Below are positions 1-7,905 of a stretch of 64,000 bases of DNA, piece after piece. The notes beneath the pieces are model-generated. The model was not told the DNA's origin, did no database searches, and saw nothing but the letters and a program-made list of their open reading frames with translations. The stretch is taken from NCBI RefSeq assembly GCF_014204715.1, contig NZ_JACHLY010000001.1, positions 1,519,001-1,583,000 of the forward strand, given 5' to 3'. Each line of letters begins with the position of its first letter. Position 1 is the stretch's first letter. The stretch is from Streptomonospora salina. Lineage in GTDB: Bacteria > Actinomycetota > Actinomycetes > Streptosporangiales > Streptosporangiaceae. A program made the position numbers and the translations under genes.

Positions 1-130
1 GGCGGCGGCTGCGGGGGCGGCGTCCCGGCCGGGCTCCCGGGTGCGCGGGTTCCCGGCCGGGACGGTCGCGTCCGCCCTGCGGCGGGCGGCGGGGCCCGGA
101 TCGCCCATCCGGCCGGCGGCCGCCGCGGCG

Positions 131-1066
131 TCAGTGCGCCGTACGCGTGTTCCGCACGCCGGTGCCGATCAGCATCAGGCCGCCGGCGATGACGAACACC
201 GCGCCGAAGACGACGCAGGCGAGCGGGATGACGGTGCGCAGCAGCGGCAGCATGATCATGCCCTGCGCGGCGCTCTCGATCTGGCCGTCGACGGTCTCGT
301 CGTCCCAGACCAGGGTGCCGTCGAAGAGCACCAGGCGCTCTTCGCCGTCGACGACGAAGCCGCGGTGCTGGTCCTCGCTGAGGCCGATCGGCACGCCGGT
401 GGTCGGCTCGATCCAGTAGGTGCGGGTGACGCTGTACATCTCGTCGCCGGTGACATCGCCGTCGGCGCCGTCCATGCCCTCCAGCAGGCTCGCCGGCAGG
501 GTGCGCTCGCCGACCTTCTCGGATTCGACGACCTGCTCGAACCGGTAGGTGTCGATGCCGTTGTAGGCCTCTTCGCCTTCGAAGGCGATGGGGCGGGTGA
601 GCCGGCTGGTGGTGTCGAAGAACCGGTAGTCGCGCTGCTCGGTCAGGAACGGGAACTTGAAGATCTGGCCCTTCTGCTCGACCTCCTCGTCGCCGACGGA
701 GCTGTCGCAGCAGTCCACGCCCCGGCCGTCGACGCGGTCGTGGCCGGCGCGGCGGTAGGTGGAGGTGATCGCGGAGTCGCGCTCGACGTCCTTGACCCAG
801 GTGAACTGGTCCCAGACCGCGGTGTCGGCGTCGCTGGCGGCGACGTCGCCGCGCACCGTCGTGTAGGCCTCCACGGTGGCGCCTTCGACCAGCTCGGTCT
901 CCTCGGCGCTGAAGTAGGTGATGTCCTCACCGCGGTTGACGGTCTCGTTGTAGTAGTCCAGGGGAGCTTTCATCAAGCTCTCGGCCGTCCAGTACCGCAG
1001 CATGGGGGCGAGGACCAGCAGGCAGACTCCCAAGGCGATGAAGACGACCGCGGCGGTACGACGCAT
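131..1066 (-). CDS. DUF3068 (PorA-family) membrane-anchored protein, first copy
   Basis: A 311-residue protein. I start it at the ATG at 1066 because an AGGAGG sits 5-6 bases upstream; the longer frame to 1117 has no such site. An N-terminal hydrophobic helix (about residues 5-25) and a second near the C-terminus (about 275-300) bracket an extracytoplasmic domain with the DUF3068 layout: 'VDCCDSS' in the middle, then 'KFPF' and 'YWIEPTTG'. The family is found in actinobacterial envelopes; its biochemical role is unknown to me. A paralogue lies at 6823-7905. In Mycobacterium the relative Rv0227c sits beside an acyltransferase, as here. It is divergent from the acyltransferase gene at 1343 and shares a 276-bp intergenic region with palindromes. 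Confidence 0.85.
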   Translation of the reverse strand: MRRTAAVVFIALGVCLLVLAPMLRYWTAESLMKAPLDYYNETVNRGEDITYFSAEETELVEGATVEAYTTVRGDVAASDADTAVWDQFTWVKDVERDSAITSTYRRAGHDRVDGRGVDCCDSSVGDEEVEQKGQIFKFPFLTEQRDYRFFDTTSRLTRPIAFEGEEAYNGIDTYRFEQVVESEKVGERTLPASLLEGMDGADGDVTGDEMYSVTRTYWIEPTTGVPIGLSEDQHRGFVVDGEERLVLFDGTLVWDDETVDGQIESAAQGMIMLPLLRTVIPLACVVFGAVFVIAGGLMLIGTGVRNTRTAH

Positions 1067-1133
1067 GAGCCCTCCTGGGCGAGAACGGGCGGGGGTGGGC
1101 GGGGCGCTGGTCCGCAAGGGGACGCCGCAACTG

Positions 1134-1144
1134 GAACCCGGTTC
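1134..1144. promoter_or_regulatory. GAACC-C-GGTTC palindrome between divergent genes
   Basis: An 11-bp perfect palindrome (GAACC, central C, GGTTC) lies 67 bp upstream of the DUF3068 start. It shares the AACC/GGTT half-sites of the element at 1204-1217, so both could bind one dimeric regulator of TetR type. This is inference from symmetry only. Confidence 0.4.
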
Positions 1145-1203
1145 AGTTTCGGGTAGAGTACTGCCCCACAGTGGGCTGCGTCACCAAGGCGTGGCCGAAT
1201 ATT

Positions 1204-1217
1204 TATAACCGGTTCTA
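1204..1217. promoter_or_regulatory. KstR-like operator TATAACCGGTTCTA
   Basis: The 14 bases match every fixed position of the published KstR motif, T-NN-AAC-NN-GTT-NN-A. KstR is the TetR-family repressor of sterol catabolism. The site lies 126 bp upstream of the acyltransferase start in an AT-rich patch (GAATATTTATAACC) likely to contain a promoter. No sterol genes are in the window, so a different TetR-family protein may be the true binder. Confidence 0.4.
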
Positions 1218-1342
1218 GTATGGCGACGGGGACGTCGGGCGCCGCGCTGCGATCCGTTCACCCCGGCACCGCCGGGATCCGCAGCCCCCGGCCGCCGGCG
1301 TCCCGCCGCGGCTCCGAGCAGACGACACGGGAGGGTCGGCCA

Positions 1343-2743
1343 GTGAGCGGTGCCTCCGAGGAATCCCCCGCCTCCCCCGGACCCTCCGGGAGCGGTACGG
1401 GCGGCGCCACACCCCCGGACTCCCCGCACGGCGCTCCCGCCGCCTCCGCCGCGGACCCGTCCGACCCGCGGTGGCGCCTGCCCCAAGTGCGCGGGCACCT
1501 CGCCGGACTCGACGGCATCCGCGCCCTGGCGGCGCTGCTGGTGCTGGTCTTCCACGTGGGCATCGAGACCGGCGACGCCCTGGCCCCCGGCCTCTCCGGC
1601 GCCCTGCTGGCCGGCGGCGAGATGGCCGTTCCCCTGTTCTTCGCGCTGTCGGGGCTGCTGCTCTTCCGCCCGTGGGCGCGCGCCGCGCTCGACGGCACCG
1701 CCGCCCCGCCGGCCGGGTCCTACCTGCGGCGGCGGGCGCTGCGCGTGCTGCCCGCCTACTGGATCGTCGCCCTGGCCGCCCTGCTGCTGTGGTCGCGCGA
1801 CCACCTGGACTCGGTGTCGGCCTGGGTCGAGATCATGACGCTCACCTTCGTGTTCGAGACCGACCCGTGGTGGGTGGGCACCGGCCCCGCCGGCCTCGGA
1901 CAGATGTGGAGCCTGTCGGTGGAGGCGGCCTTCTACGCCGCCCTGCCGGTACTCGGGCTGCTGGCGGTGCGCACGGCCGGCCGCACCCGCGCCGCCGACA
2001 CCCGGACCCGCGCCCGCCGCATACTGGTGTTCCTGGCGGTGCTGACCGCGCTGTCGGTGCTGGCGCTGGTGCCCCAGCACTATCCCGAGCCGCGGCCCTA
2101 CATGTTCTCCTGGCTGCCCCGCTGCCTCGGCCTGTTCGCGGTGGGCATGACGCTGACGGTGCTCAGCGAGTGGGCCTGGCGCGAGCCGGGCGCCGACGGA
2201 CCCGTGCGACGGCTGTGCCGCACCCTGTCGAACAACGCGACACTGTGCTGGGCGGTGGCCGGCGGCTTCTACCTCGTCTCCGCCACCCCGGCGGCGGGCG
2301 ACCGGTTCGTCGGCGCCGCCGAGCTGTGGCTGTCACTGGTGAACACGGCGGTGTCGATGGCGTTCGCGTTCTTCGTCGTCGCGCCCGTGGCGCTGCGCCC
2401 CGAGCGCCCCGGTGCGCCGCCTCCGGCCCGCGCCGGAGGCGGCGCGTGGCTGGAAGCGCTGCTGGCCCATCCGGTCATGCGCTACCTGGGCCGCATCTCC
2501 TACGGCATCTTCCTGTGGCAGTTCGTCGTGCTCTACCTGTGGCGCGATTTCACCGGCGCGCAGATGTTCACCGGTTCGTTCTGGATGGACCTGACCGCGG
2601 TGGCCCTGGGGACCGTACTGCTGGCCGACCTCACCCACCGCTTCGTCGAACGTCCCCTCGCCCAGCGCTACAGCTCATCCGGCAGCCTCCGGCGCCGGCC
2701 CCGCACCCGGCCGCGCGCCGACCGCCGCACCCCGATCAACTGA
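1343..2743 (+). CDS. Acyltransferase 3 (OafA/YrhL-like) membrane protein
   Basis: A 466-residue polytopic protein started at the GTG at 1343, which has GGGAGGG about 8 bases upstream; an in-frame ATG at 1220 would add a low-complexity shadow. After a Pro/Ser/Gly-rich cytoplasmic tail (1-45) comes the family signature 'LDGIRALAALLV' with the presumed catalytic His at about residue 71 ('VFHVG'). About ten membrane helices follow, then a basic C-terminus. The family transfers acyl groups such as acetyl or succinyl onto envelope glycans or lipids. The mycobacterial locus with DUF3068 and methyltransferase genes also holds an acyltransferase (Rv0228), so decoration of an envelope glycan is the likely role. 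Its substrate cannot be told from sequence. Confidence 0.9.
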   Translation: MSGASEESPASPGPSGSGTGGATPPDSPHGAPAASAADPSDPRWRLPQVRGHLAGLDGIRALAALLVLVFHVGIETGDALAPGLSGALLAGGEMAVPLFFALSGLLLFRPWARAALDGTAAPPAGSYLRRRALRVLPAYWIVALAALLLWSRDHLDSVSAWVEIMTLTFVFETDPWWVGTGPAGLGQMWSLSVEAAFYAALPVLGLLAVRTAGRTRAADTRTRARRILVFLAVLTALSVLALVPQHYPEPRPYMFSWLPRCLGLFAVGMTLTVLSEWAWREPGADGPVRRLCRTLSNNATLCWAVAGGFYLVSATPAAGDRFVGAAELWLSLVNTAVSMAFAFFVVAPVALRPERPGAPPPARAGGGAWLEALLAHPVMRYLGRISYGIFLWQFVVLYLWRDFTGAQMFTGSFWMDLTAVALGTVLLADLTHRFVERPLAQRYSSSGSLRRRPRTRPRADRRTPIN

Positions 2744-2793
2744 CGGGGCCGGCGACCGGCGCCGTCCGGCGACCGGCGTCCCCTCCCGTCCGG

Positions 2794-2843
2794 GTGCCGG
2801 ATCCGCCGAAAACGATCTCGGGGTTTTCACCGTTCTCCGGCAC
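2794..2843. terminator. Nested inverted repeat between convergent genes
   Basis: GTGCCGGA (2794-2801) pairs with TCCGGCAC (2836-2843), and inside it GAAAAC (2808-2813) pairs with GTTTTC (2823-2828). It lies between the stops of the acyltransferase (+) and the membrane protein (-), so a bidirectional terminator is likely. Confidence 0.5.
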
Positions 2844-2892
2844 TGCGCCGGTAACGACCTCGCGCCAGGCGGGGCCGGGGCGGCCGGGCTTC

Positions 2893-4950
2893 CTACCGCC
2901 CCTGCTGCCCGTCCTGCTCCTGCCCGTCCTTCTCCTGCTCCTCCTGCTCCTCCTGCTCCTGCTGCCCGTCCTGCTCCTGCTGCCCGTCCTGCTCCTCCTG
3001 CCAGGGGTCTCCGGCGGTGACCGGGTCCAGCGCGCCGAAGGTCACCCATTCCATGCACAGCCGATCGGCGTCGGTGTCCAGGGTGATCTCGGGTCCGGCC
3101 CCGGGGACCGGCACGTACCGGACGCCGCCGTCGGGGGCGGCGGGCAGGCGGGCGCTCACCCAGGCGTCGCCCAGGACGGCGCCCAGTTCCGTCTCCTCCT
3201 CCGAGGTGTAGGAGACCGTCAGGACCTGCATGGGGCTGCCCGTCCCCTCCACGGGCCAGCGCACCCGGCCGCCGATCGTCGACGCGCACTCCTCGTCCTC
3301 GGGCGGCCCGAAGTAGGCGCTGTCCTCGCCCGGCTCGGCCGGAACCAGGAACCCCGCGTCGTTGAACACCAGGGCCGATCCCGCCGGTTCCGGGTTCCGG
3401 ATGCGCTCCTGGACTCCCGGGGCCGCGAGCGGGCTGAGCAGGTGGGAAGTCAGCCGCCGGGGGCCGTTCCACGGCAGCACGATGTCCGGGGGCACCGGCC
3501 GCGGGTAGATCCCGGCTTCGGCGGGCACCTCGCTCACCGATCGGCGCGCCGTGTCCAGGTACCAGCGCACCCGGTCGCCGCTGAGGGTGTCGGCGAAGGC
3601 GTAGGTGGACAACGAGCCCACCGCCGTCATCGCCGCGGTGGCGGTGACGGCCACGGCGCGCGCCGCACGCCGGGGCGGGCGCCGCCGCTCGGTGTCCTGC
3701 TCGTTGCGCACCGGAAGGTAGGCCAGGGCGAGGCAGAGCGCGAAGACCAGTGCGGCGTCGGCCACGTAGCGGGGGTCGTAACCCACGGCCGGCTCGTAGC
3801 GGCCGCGTGCGATGACGGTGGGAACCGCATCGACCACCAGCAGGTAGCCGACCAGGAGCGCCCAGGCGCGCCAGGCGCGGCGGCGCACCGCCAGGCTCGC
3901 CAGCACGGCCAGCAGCAGCCCCGCCCAGGCGGCGGCGACCGCGGCCGCCGGAGGGTTGAGCAGTCCGCCAGTGGCGGTGACCGGGGTCCACTCGACCGGC
4001 CCGCCGACCGCACCCACGGGGAAGGTTTCACCCAGCATGCGCCGCAGGATGCCGACGGCGACCGCGGGCGAGGGAAGGTCGGCCCCCTCGCCTCCGGCGC
4101 TGCCCTGCCGGGACAGGTACAGCATCCCGTAGCCCACCGAGAGCATGCCCATGGACACCCAGAAGGGCAGGTCGCGGTCCACCGTGCGCCAGAGCACCCC
4201 CGGAAAGCGCCCCGGGACCAGGAACAGCGCCGCCACGGCCAGCAGCAGCACGGGCAGGAACACGGCTTTGCCCGAGAAGGCCATGCCCAGCGCCACGGCC
4301 CCGGCCGCCATCCACGCGTAGCGGGTTGCGCCACTGCGCAGGTACCGGACGGTCCACAGCAGCGACAGGGCGGTCGCCAGTTGGAAGGGCACCGCGTTCA
4401 GGGCCGCCGACCACCAGGCCAGAACCGGGACGGTCAGTGGGGCGGCGGTATAGACGGCAAGGGGAGCGATGACGGCCCACCGCCGCCCGAAGAGCTCCCA
4501 CAGCAGGGCGAACACGGCCGCGGCGGCGCCGGCCTGCAGGAGGAGCATGGTCCCCGACGCAGCGGTCCAGTTGTAGGGCGCGGTGCCGGCCAGGATGTAG
4601 GCCAGCATCCGGGCCCCCGGCATCAGGTGGCCCTTGTGCAGGTCGGTGAGGTAGCCCAGCGCCAGTCCGGTGTCGGCGGCGTCGCCGAACAGCAGGAAGT
4701 CGTCCTCGACGAAGTAGGCCGACCGCAGCACGTGGATCTTCAGCGCGAGGGAGACGACGACGAGGGCCGCGCCCACGAGGACGACGGGGTCGCGCATCGC
4801 CCGGCCCGCCCGCGCGGTCAGGGCCGCCGCGCGGGAGTCCGGCCGCCGGTCCTCCGGGGGGTTCTCGCCCCGGTCCGCCGCTTCCGCAAAGCCGGGAGCG
4901 CGCGCGGCGGAGGCGGAGGAGGCCGCCGCGGGAGCATCGGCGTCGTTCAT
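2893..4950 (-). CDS. Polytopic membrane protein with Gln/Glu-rich repeat tail
   Basis: A 685-residue protein started at the ATG at 4950 (GGAG upstream). After a charged N-terminus come about ten hydrophobic helices (about residues 50-440), then a soluble, presumably extracytoplasmic domain (about 450-645). The last 36 residues are almost wholly Q, E, D, G and K. The N-terminal loop 'YFVEDDFLLFGD' after the first helix has an acidic pair, as in many GT-C glycosyltransferases of dolichyl- or polyprenyl-phosphate type, but the overall family is not recognised. It shares a 171-bp region with the divergent methyltransferase at 5122. Placement in the envelope-glycan locus suggests a lipid-linked sugar or glycan function. 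Confidence 0.75.
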   Translation of the reverse strand: MNDADAPAAASSASAARAPGFAEAADRGENPPEDRRPDSRAAALTARAGRAMRDPVVLVGAALVVVSLALKIHVLRSAYFVEDDFLLFGDAADTGLALGYLTDLHKGHLMPGARMLAYILAGTAPYNWTAASGTMLLLQAGAAAAVFALLWELFGRRWAVIAPLAVYTAAPLTVPVLAWWSAALNAVPFQLATALSLLWTVRYLRSGATRYAWMAAGAVALGMAFSGKAVFLPVLLLAVAALFLVPGRFPGVLWRTVDRDLPFWVSMGMLSVGYGMLYLSRQGSAGGEGADLPSPAVAVGILRRMLGETFPVGAVGGPVEWTPVTATGGLLNPPAAAVAAAWAGLLLAVLASLAVRRRAWRAWALLVGYLLVVDAVPTVIARGRYEPAVGYDPRYVADAALVFALCLALAYLPVRNEQDTERRRPPRRAARAVAVTATAAMTAVGSLSTYAFADTLSGDRVRWYLDTARRSVSEVPAEAGIYPRPVPPDIVLPWNGPRRLTSHLLSPLAAPGVQERIRNPEPAGSALVFNDAGFLVPAEPGEDSAYFGPPEDEECASTIGGRVRWPVEGTGSPMQVLTVSYTSEEETELGAVLGDAWVSARLPAAPDGGVRYVPVPGAGPEITLDTDADRLCMEWVTFGALDPVTAGDPWQEEQDGQQEQDGQQEQEEQEEQEKDGQEQDGQQGR
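2896..3003 (-). repeat. Coding minisatellite (Q/E/D/G repeat)
   Basis: The last 36 codons before the stop of the membrane protein are built from short units such as 'DGQQEQ' and 'EEQ'. On the plus strand this appears as repeated CTGCTGCCCGTC and CTCCTG blocks. Such a tract is prone to slippage and length change. Confidence 0.85.
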
Positions 4951-5121
4951 GGCGCTCCACTATTCCAGACGTGTCCGGTTGACGCCCCCCGTCGCAGAGG
5001 TGCCAGAATACAACACGTTCCACCTTGACCGGCGATCGTCGCCAGACACCCGCCAGAGCAGCGACAAGGAAACGAGAACCGGCTTCACCGCGGTTCTCCG
5101 GAAGCGCCGAGGAGCGGCCAC

Positions 5122-5868
5122 GTGGGTCTCGACGAGGTACGTGCGGACTGGACCCGGCTGGGTTCGTCGGAACCGCTGTGGGCGGTGTGCGTCGATCCCG
5201 CCAAGCGCGGCGGCGGATGGGGCGACGACGAATTCCTCGCCTCGGGGGCCGCGGAGATCGACGCCGCGCTGGGCCGTTTGACGGACCTGGGCCTCGACCC
5301 GGGACAGCACCGCGCGCTGGACTTCGGATGCGGCGCCGGGCGGCTGTCCAACGCCCTGGCCGGACACTTCGCGGAGGTCGTGGGCGTGGACATCTCCGAG
5401 CCGATGCTGGCCGAGGCGCGCCGCCTCGACCGCAGCGGCGGCCGGATCGGCTTCCGGATCAACGACACCCCGGATCTGGGCGCGTTCGGCGACGGCTCCT
5501 TCGACCTGGTCTACACCGATCTCGTGCTGCAGCACCTGCCGCCCGCCCTGGCCGAGGGCTATGTGCGCGAGTTCGTGCGCGTCCTGCGGCCGGGCGGGGC
5601 CATGGTGATCGGCGTCCCCGACCGCGAGCGGCCGACGGCGAAAGGGCTGGTCTTCCGGTTCGCGCCGTGGCCGCTGATCCGGCTGGCCCAGCGGCGCCTG
5701 CTGGGCTATCCCGCGCCGATGCGCATGCATCCGCTGCCCCGTAGGCGGCTCGCCGCCGTGCTGGCCGAGGGCGGCGCCCGCATCGCCGCTTCCGACGCGT
5801 ATTGGGGCGGCGGCCACTGGCGCCACCTGCGGCACTACGTGCGACTGCCCGCCGGGGAGGCGCCGTGA
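5122..5868 (+). CDS. Class I SAM-dependent methyltransferase
   Basis: A 248-residue protein started at the GTG at 5122, with GAGGAG 7 bases upstream. Motif I 'LDFGCGAGRL' is at about residues 66-75, followed by an acidic 'VVGVDIS' strand and 'FDLVYTDLVLQHL' (motif II/III). This is the Methyltransf_11/25 fold. The C-terminal third carries basic residues and a 'WPLIRLAQRR' helix that may sit on the membrane surface. Its stop overlaps the start of the next methyltransferase by GTGA, so the two are translationally coupled. The mycobacterial equivalent of this locus also has a methyltransferase (Rv0224c). Substrate unknown; a glycolipid or glycan sugar is inferred from context. Confidence 0.85.
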   Translation: MGLDEVRADWTRLGSSEPLWAVCVDPAKRGGGWGDDEFLASGAAEIDAALGRLTDLGLDPGQHRALDFGCGAGRLSNALAGHFAEVVGVDISEPMLAEARRLDRSGGRIGFRINDTPDLGAFGDGSFDLVYTDLVLQHLPPALAEGYVREFVRVLRPGGAMVIGVPDRERPTAKGLVFRFAPWPLIRLAQRRLLGYPAPMRMHPLPRRRLAAVLAEGGARIAASDAYWGGGHWRHLRHYVRLPAGEAP

Positions 5869-6674
5869 GCGGCGACGGGTCCGGTGCGCGACCGGAACCG
5901 CCGCCGGGTACCGGCGCCCCGGCCGCGCCGTTCAGGGCGACGCTGGCGCGGTCCGCCGCGCTGTTCGCGGCGTTCCGCGCGGAGCAGACCGACCCCGACC
6001 GCTTCTACGGCGCCCTCGCCCGCGACACCGTCGCCCAGTTGCGGTCCTACACCGCGTTGGACCGGGCGGTGGTGGTCGACGTCGGCGGCGGCCCCGGCTA
6101 CTTCGCCGACGAGCTGCGCGCGGCCGGCGCGCGCTGCGTGTGCGTCGACCCCGATCCGGCCGAACTGCGGCTGCGCGACGGCCGGGCGCCGGACACCGCG
6201 ATCATGGGCAGCGCCCTGCGGCTGCCGGTGCGTTCCGGGTCGGTGGACGTGTGCCTGTCCTCCAACGTGCTGGAGCACGTACCCGAGCCGGCTGCGATGG
6301 CGGCGGAGATGGTGCGCGCCACCCGCCCCGGAGGGCTGGTCTACCTCTCCTACACCCTGTGGCTGTCGCCGTGGGGCGGCCACGAGACCTCGCCGTGGCA
6401 CTACCTGGGCGGGCGCTACGCCGCCGAGCGGTTCGCCCGCCGCAACGGCCGGCGCCCCAAGAACGACTTCGGCCGGACGATGTTCGCCGTTTCGGCGGCG
6501 CGGATGCTGCGCTGGGTGCGCGCCCGCTCCGACGTCGAGGCGGTCGACGTCGTGCCGCGCTACCTGCCCCGCTGGATGAAGCCGGTGGTGCGTATCCCGC
6601 TGCTGCGCGAGATCGTCGCCTGGAACCTGCTGCTGGTCCTGCGCAAGCGGACCGACGCCCCGACCGCCGGGTAG
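5865..6674 (+). CDS. Class I SAM-dependent methyltransferase (second of a coupled pair)
   Basis: 269 residues, started at the GTG at 5865 that overlaps the upstream stop in GTGA. Upstream in-frame ATG codons lie inside the preceding gene and were rejected. Motif I is 'VDVGGGPGYF' (about residues 71-80), then 'CVCVDPDP' and 'VCLSSNVLEHV'. The C-terminal half has 'PRYLPRWMKPVVRIPLLRE', which resembles Mtb Rv0224c-type methyltransferases from the arabinogalactan-linked locus as I remember them. The N-terminus is not closely like the first methyltransferase, so the pair is not a simple duplication. It is convergent with the DUF3068 gene at 6823. Confidence 0.85.
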   Translation: MSGDGSGARPEPPPGTGAPAAPFRATLARSAALFAAFRAEQTDPDRFYGALARDTVAQLRSYTALDRAVVVDVGGGPGYFADELRAAGARCVCVDPDPAELRLRDGRAPDTAIMGSALRLPVRSGSVDVCLSSNVLEHVPEPAAMAAEMVRATRPGGLVYLSYTLWLSPWGGHETSPWHYLGGRYAAERFARRNGRRPKNDFGRTMFAVSAARMLRWVRARSDVEAVDVVPRYLPRWMKPVVRIPLLREIVAWNLLLVLRKRTDAPTAG

Positions 6675-6822
6675 CGCGCGCCGCGGGGACCGGTGGCCGG
6701 CAGCCGTCCGATGCGCCGGGAGTCCGGGCAGGGGCGTCGGGGGGCGCGAAACGCCATGGCGCGGTACTTTCCTCCCCGCCGCTCGCGCTGTTCCGGCGGT
6801 GCGGGACCGGACGACGGCGCAC

Positions 6823-7905
6823 CTAAGAACGCGCCCGAGGCTGCGTTTCGCCGCGGGCCTGCGCCGCCGCGCGGCGGGCGCGCACTGCTCCGGCCAGGGC
6901 CCACACCGCGGACGCACCGCCCGCCGCGCCCAGGCCGATCGGCAGCCAGGAGCGCACCGCCCGCAGCAGGGTGCGCCGCCGCTCGGCCGCGCCGGTCTTG
7001 GCGTCCGACAACTCCTCGGCCATGCGCAGATCGGCGTCGAGCAGCAGGCGTTCGCCGTCCCCGTTCTCCGGTCGCAGCGTCTCGTGGCGCACCTCGCGGG
7101 CGTCGACCACGCGCCCGGTGACCGGTTCGACCCACAGCGTCCGCTCCAGTTCGAGCCAGCGGTGGGCCTCGACGGTGCCCGGCCGGTCCAGGCCCAGCTC
7201 CCGCGCCGGCACGGGCCGGGCGGAGTCGGGGACCTGGGCGGTGTCGACGGTCTGCACATAGCGGCGCACGAACAGCCCGCCGACGGTGGCGCCGCCGTCG
7301 AAGACCATCGGCGGCGCCGCGCGGAGGTCGGCGTCGTAGAAGGGGTACTCGTCCCAGGTGCCGCCGGCGGGCCACCGCAGCACCAGTCCCGCTTGGCGCA
7401 CCTCGCGGTCGCCGCCGACGTGCTCGCCGCAGCAGTTGACCGCGGTGCCGGTCGCGCGGTCCACGACGACGCGGCGCTCCCGGTAGGCCAGCGGCGTGCC
7501 GCCCGAGGACACCTCCGTGGACATCCGCCACGCGGTCCAGTCGGAGTTTCCGGGCGCGTAGTCGCCGCTGATCTCGGTGAGCCGCTCGACCGGGGCGCCG
7601 CGCACCTCGTCCCACGCGCCGGTGTCGAGGTAGGCGGCCGAGTCGTCCGTCAGGCGCATGGTCAGCTCGGCTCGGGCGGGGATCTTCTCCAGCTCGCCGG
7701 CGACGTAGAAGCGCAGCATCAGCGCGGAGGTGATCAGGAACACGGCGGTGGCCAGGGCGATGAGGCGCCCGTTGCGGGCCAGCGCCGCGGACACGGCCCG
7801 GCTCCCGGGCCGCCGGGGGCGGTCGGGGACCGGGCCGCCGGGGCCGGCTGTGTCCCAGGCGTCGCGGCCGTCACGAGCGTCGGAGCCGCCGGAGCCGGCC
7901 GTCAC
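6823..7905 (-). CDS. DUF3068 (PorA-family) membrane-anchored protein, second copy
   Basis: A 360-residue protein started at a GTG (7905) that overlaps the aftD-like stop in GTGA. The N-terminal 45 residues are Gly/Asp/Arg-rich and probably cytoplasmic. A helix follows (about 47-70), then the extracytoplasmic domain with 'VNCCGEHVGGD' (the Cys-Cys motif shared with the first copy) and 'LWVEPVTGRVVD', then a C-terminal helix and a basic tail. It is the last gene of the minus-strand glycan operon. Co-transcription with an AftD-like enzyme supports a role in assembly of an envelope polysaccharide; the exact job is unknown. Confidence 0.85.
   Translation of the reverse strand: MTAGSGGSDARDGRDAWDTAGPGGPVPDRPRRPGSRAVSAALARNGRLIALATAVFLITSALMLRFYVAGELEKIPARAELTMRLTDDSAAYLDTGAWDEVRGAPVERLTEISGDYAPGNSDWTAWRMSTEVSSGGTPLAYRERRVVVDRATGTAVNCCGEHVGGDREVRQAGLVLRWPAGGTWDEYPFYDADLRAAPPMVFDGGATVGGLFVRRYVQTVDTAQVPDSARPVPARELGLDRPGTVEAHRWLELERTLWVEPVTGRVVDAREVRHETLRPENGDGERLLLDADLRMAEELSDAKTGAAERRRTLLRAVRSWLPIGLGAAGGASAVWALAGAVRARRAAAQARGETQPRARS

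Noticed and set aside
1-130. Possible gene end or start at the left edge
   Set aside because: 130 bp of GC-rich sequence with a CCCGGCCGGG hairpin; no reading frame with recognisable features.
4979-5009. TTGACG and CAGAAT as a promoter for the methyltransferase pair
   Set aside because: The spacer is 19 bp and the -10 is poor; the location is plausible but the evidence is too weak for a feature.
1471-5028. Very long open frame on the plus strand
   Set aside because: It is opposite or out of frame to genes with clear family motifs; high GC keeps stop codons rare. Its protein is Arg/Gly/Pro-rich without domains.
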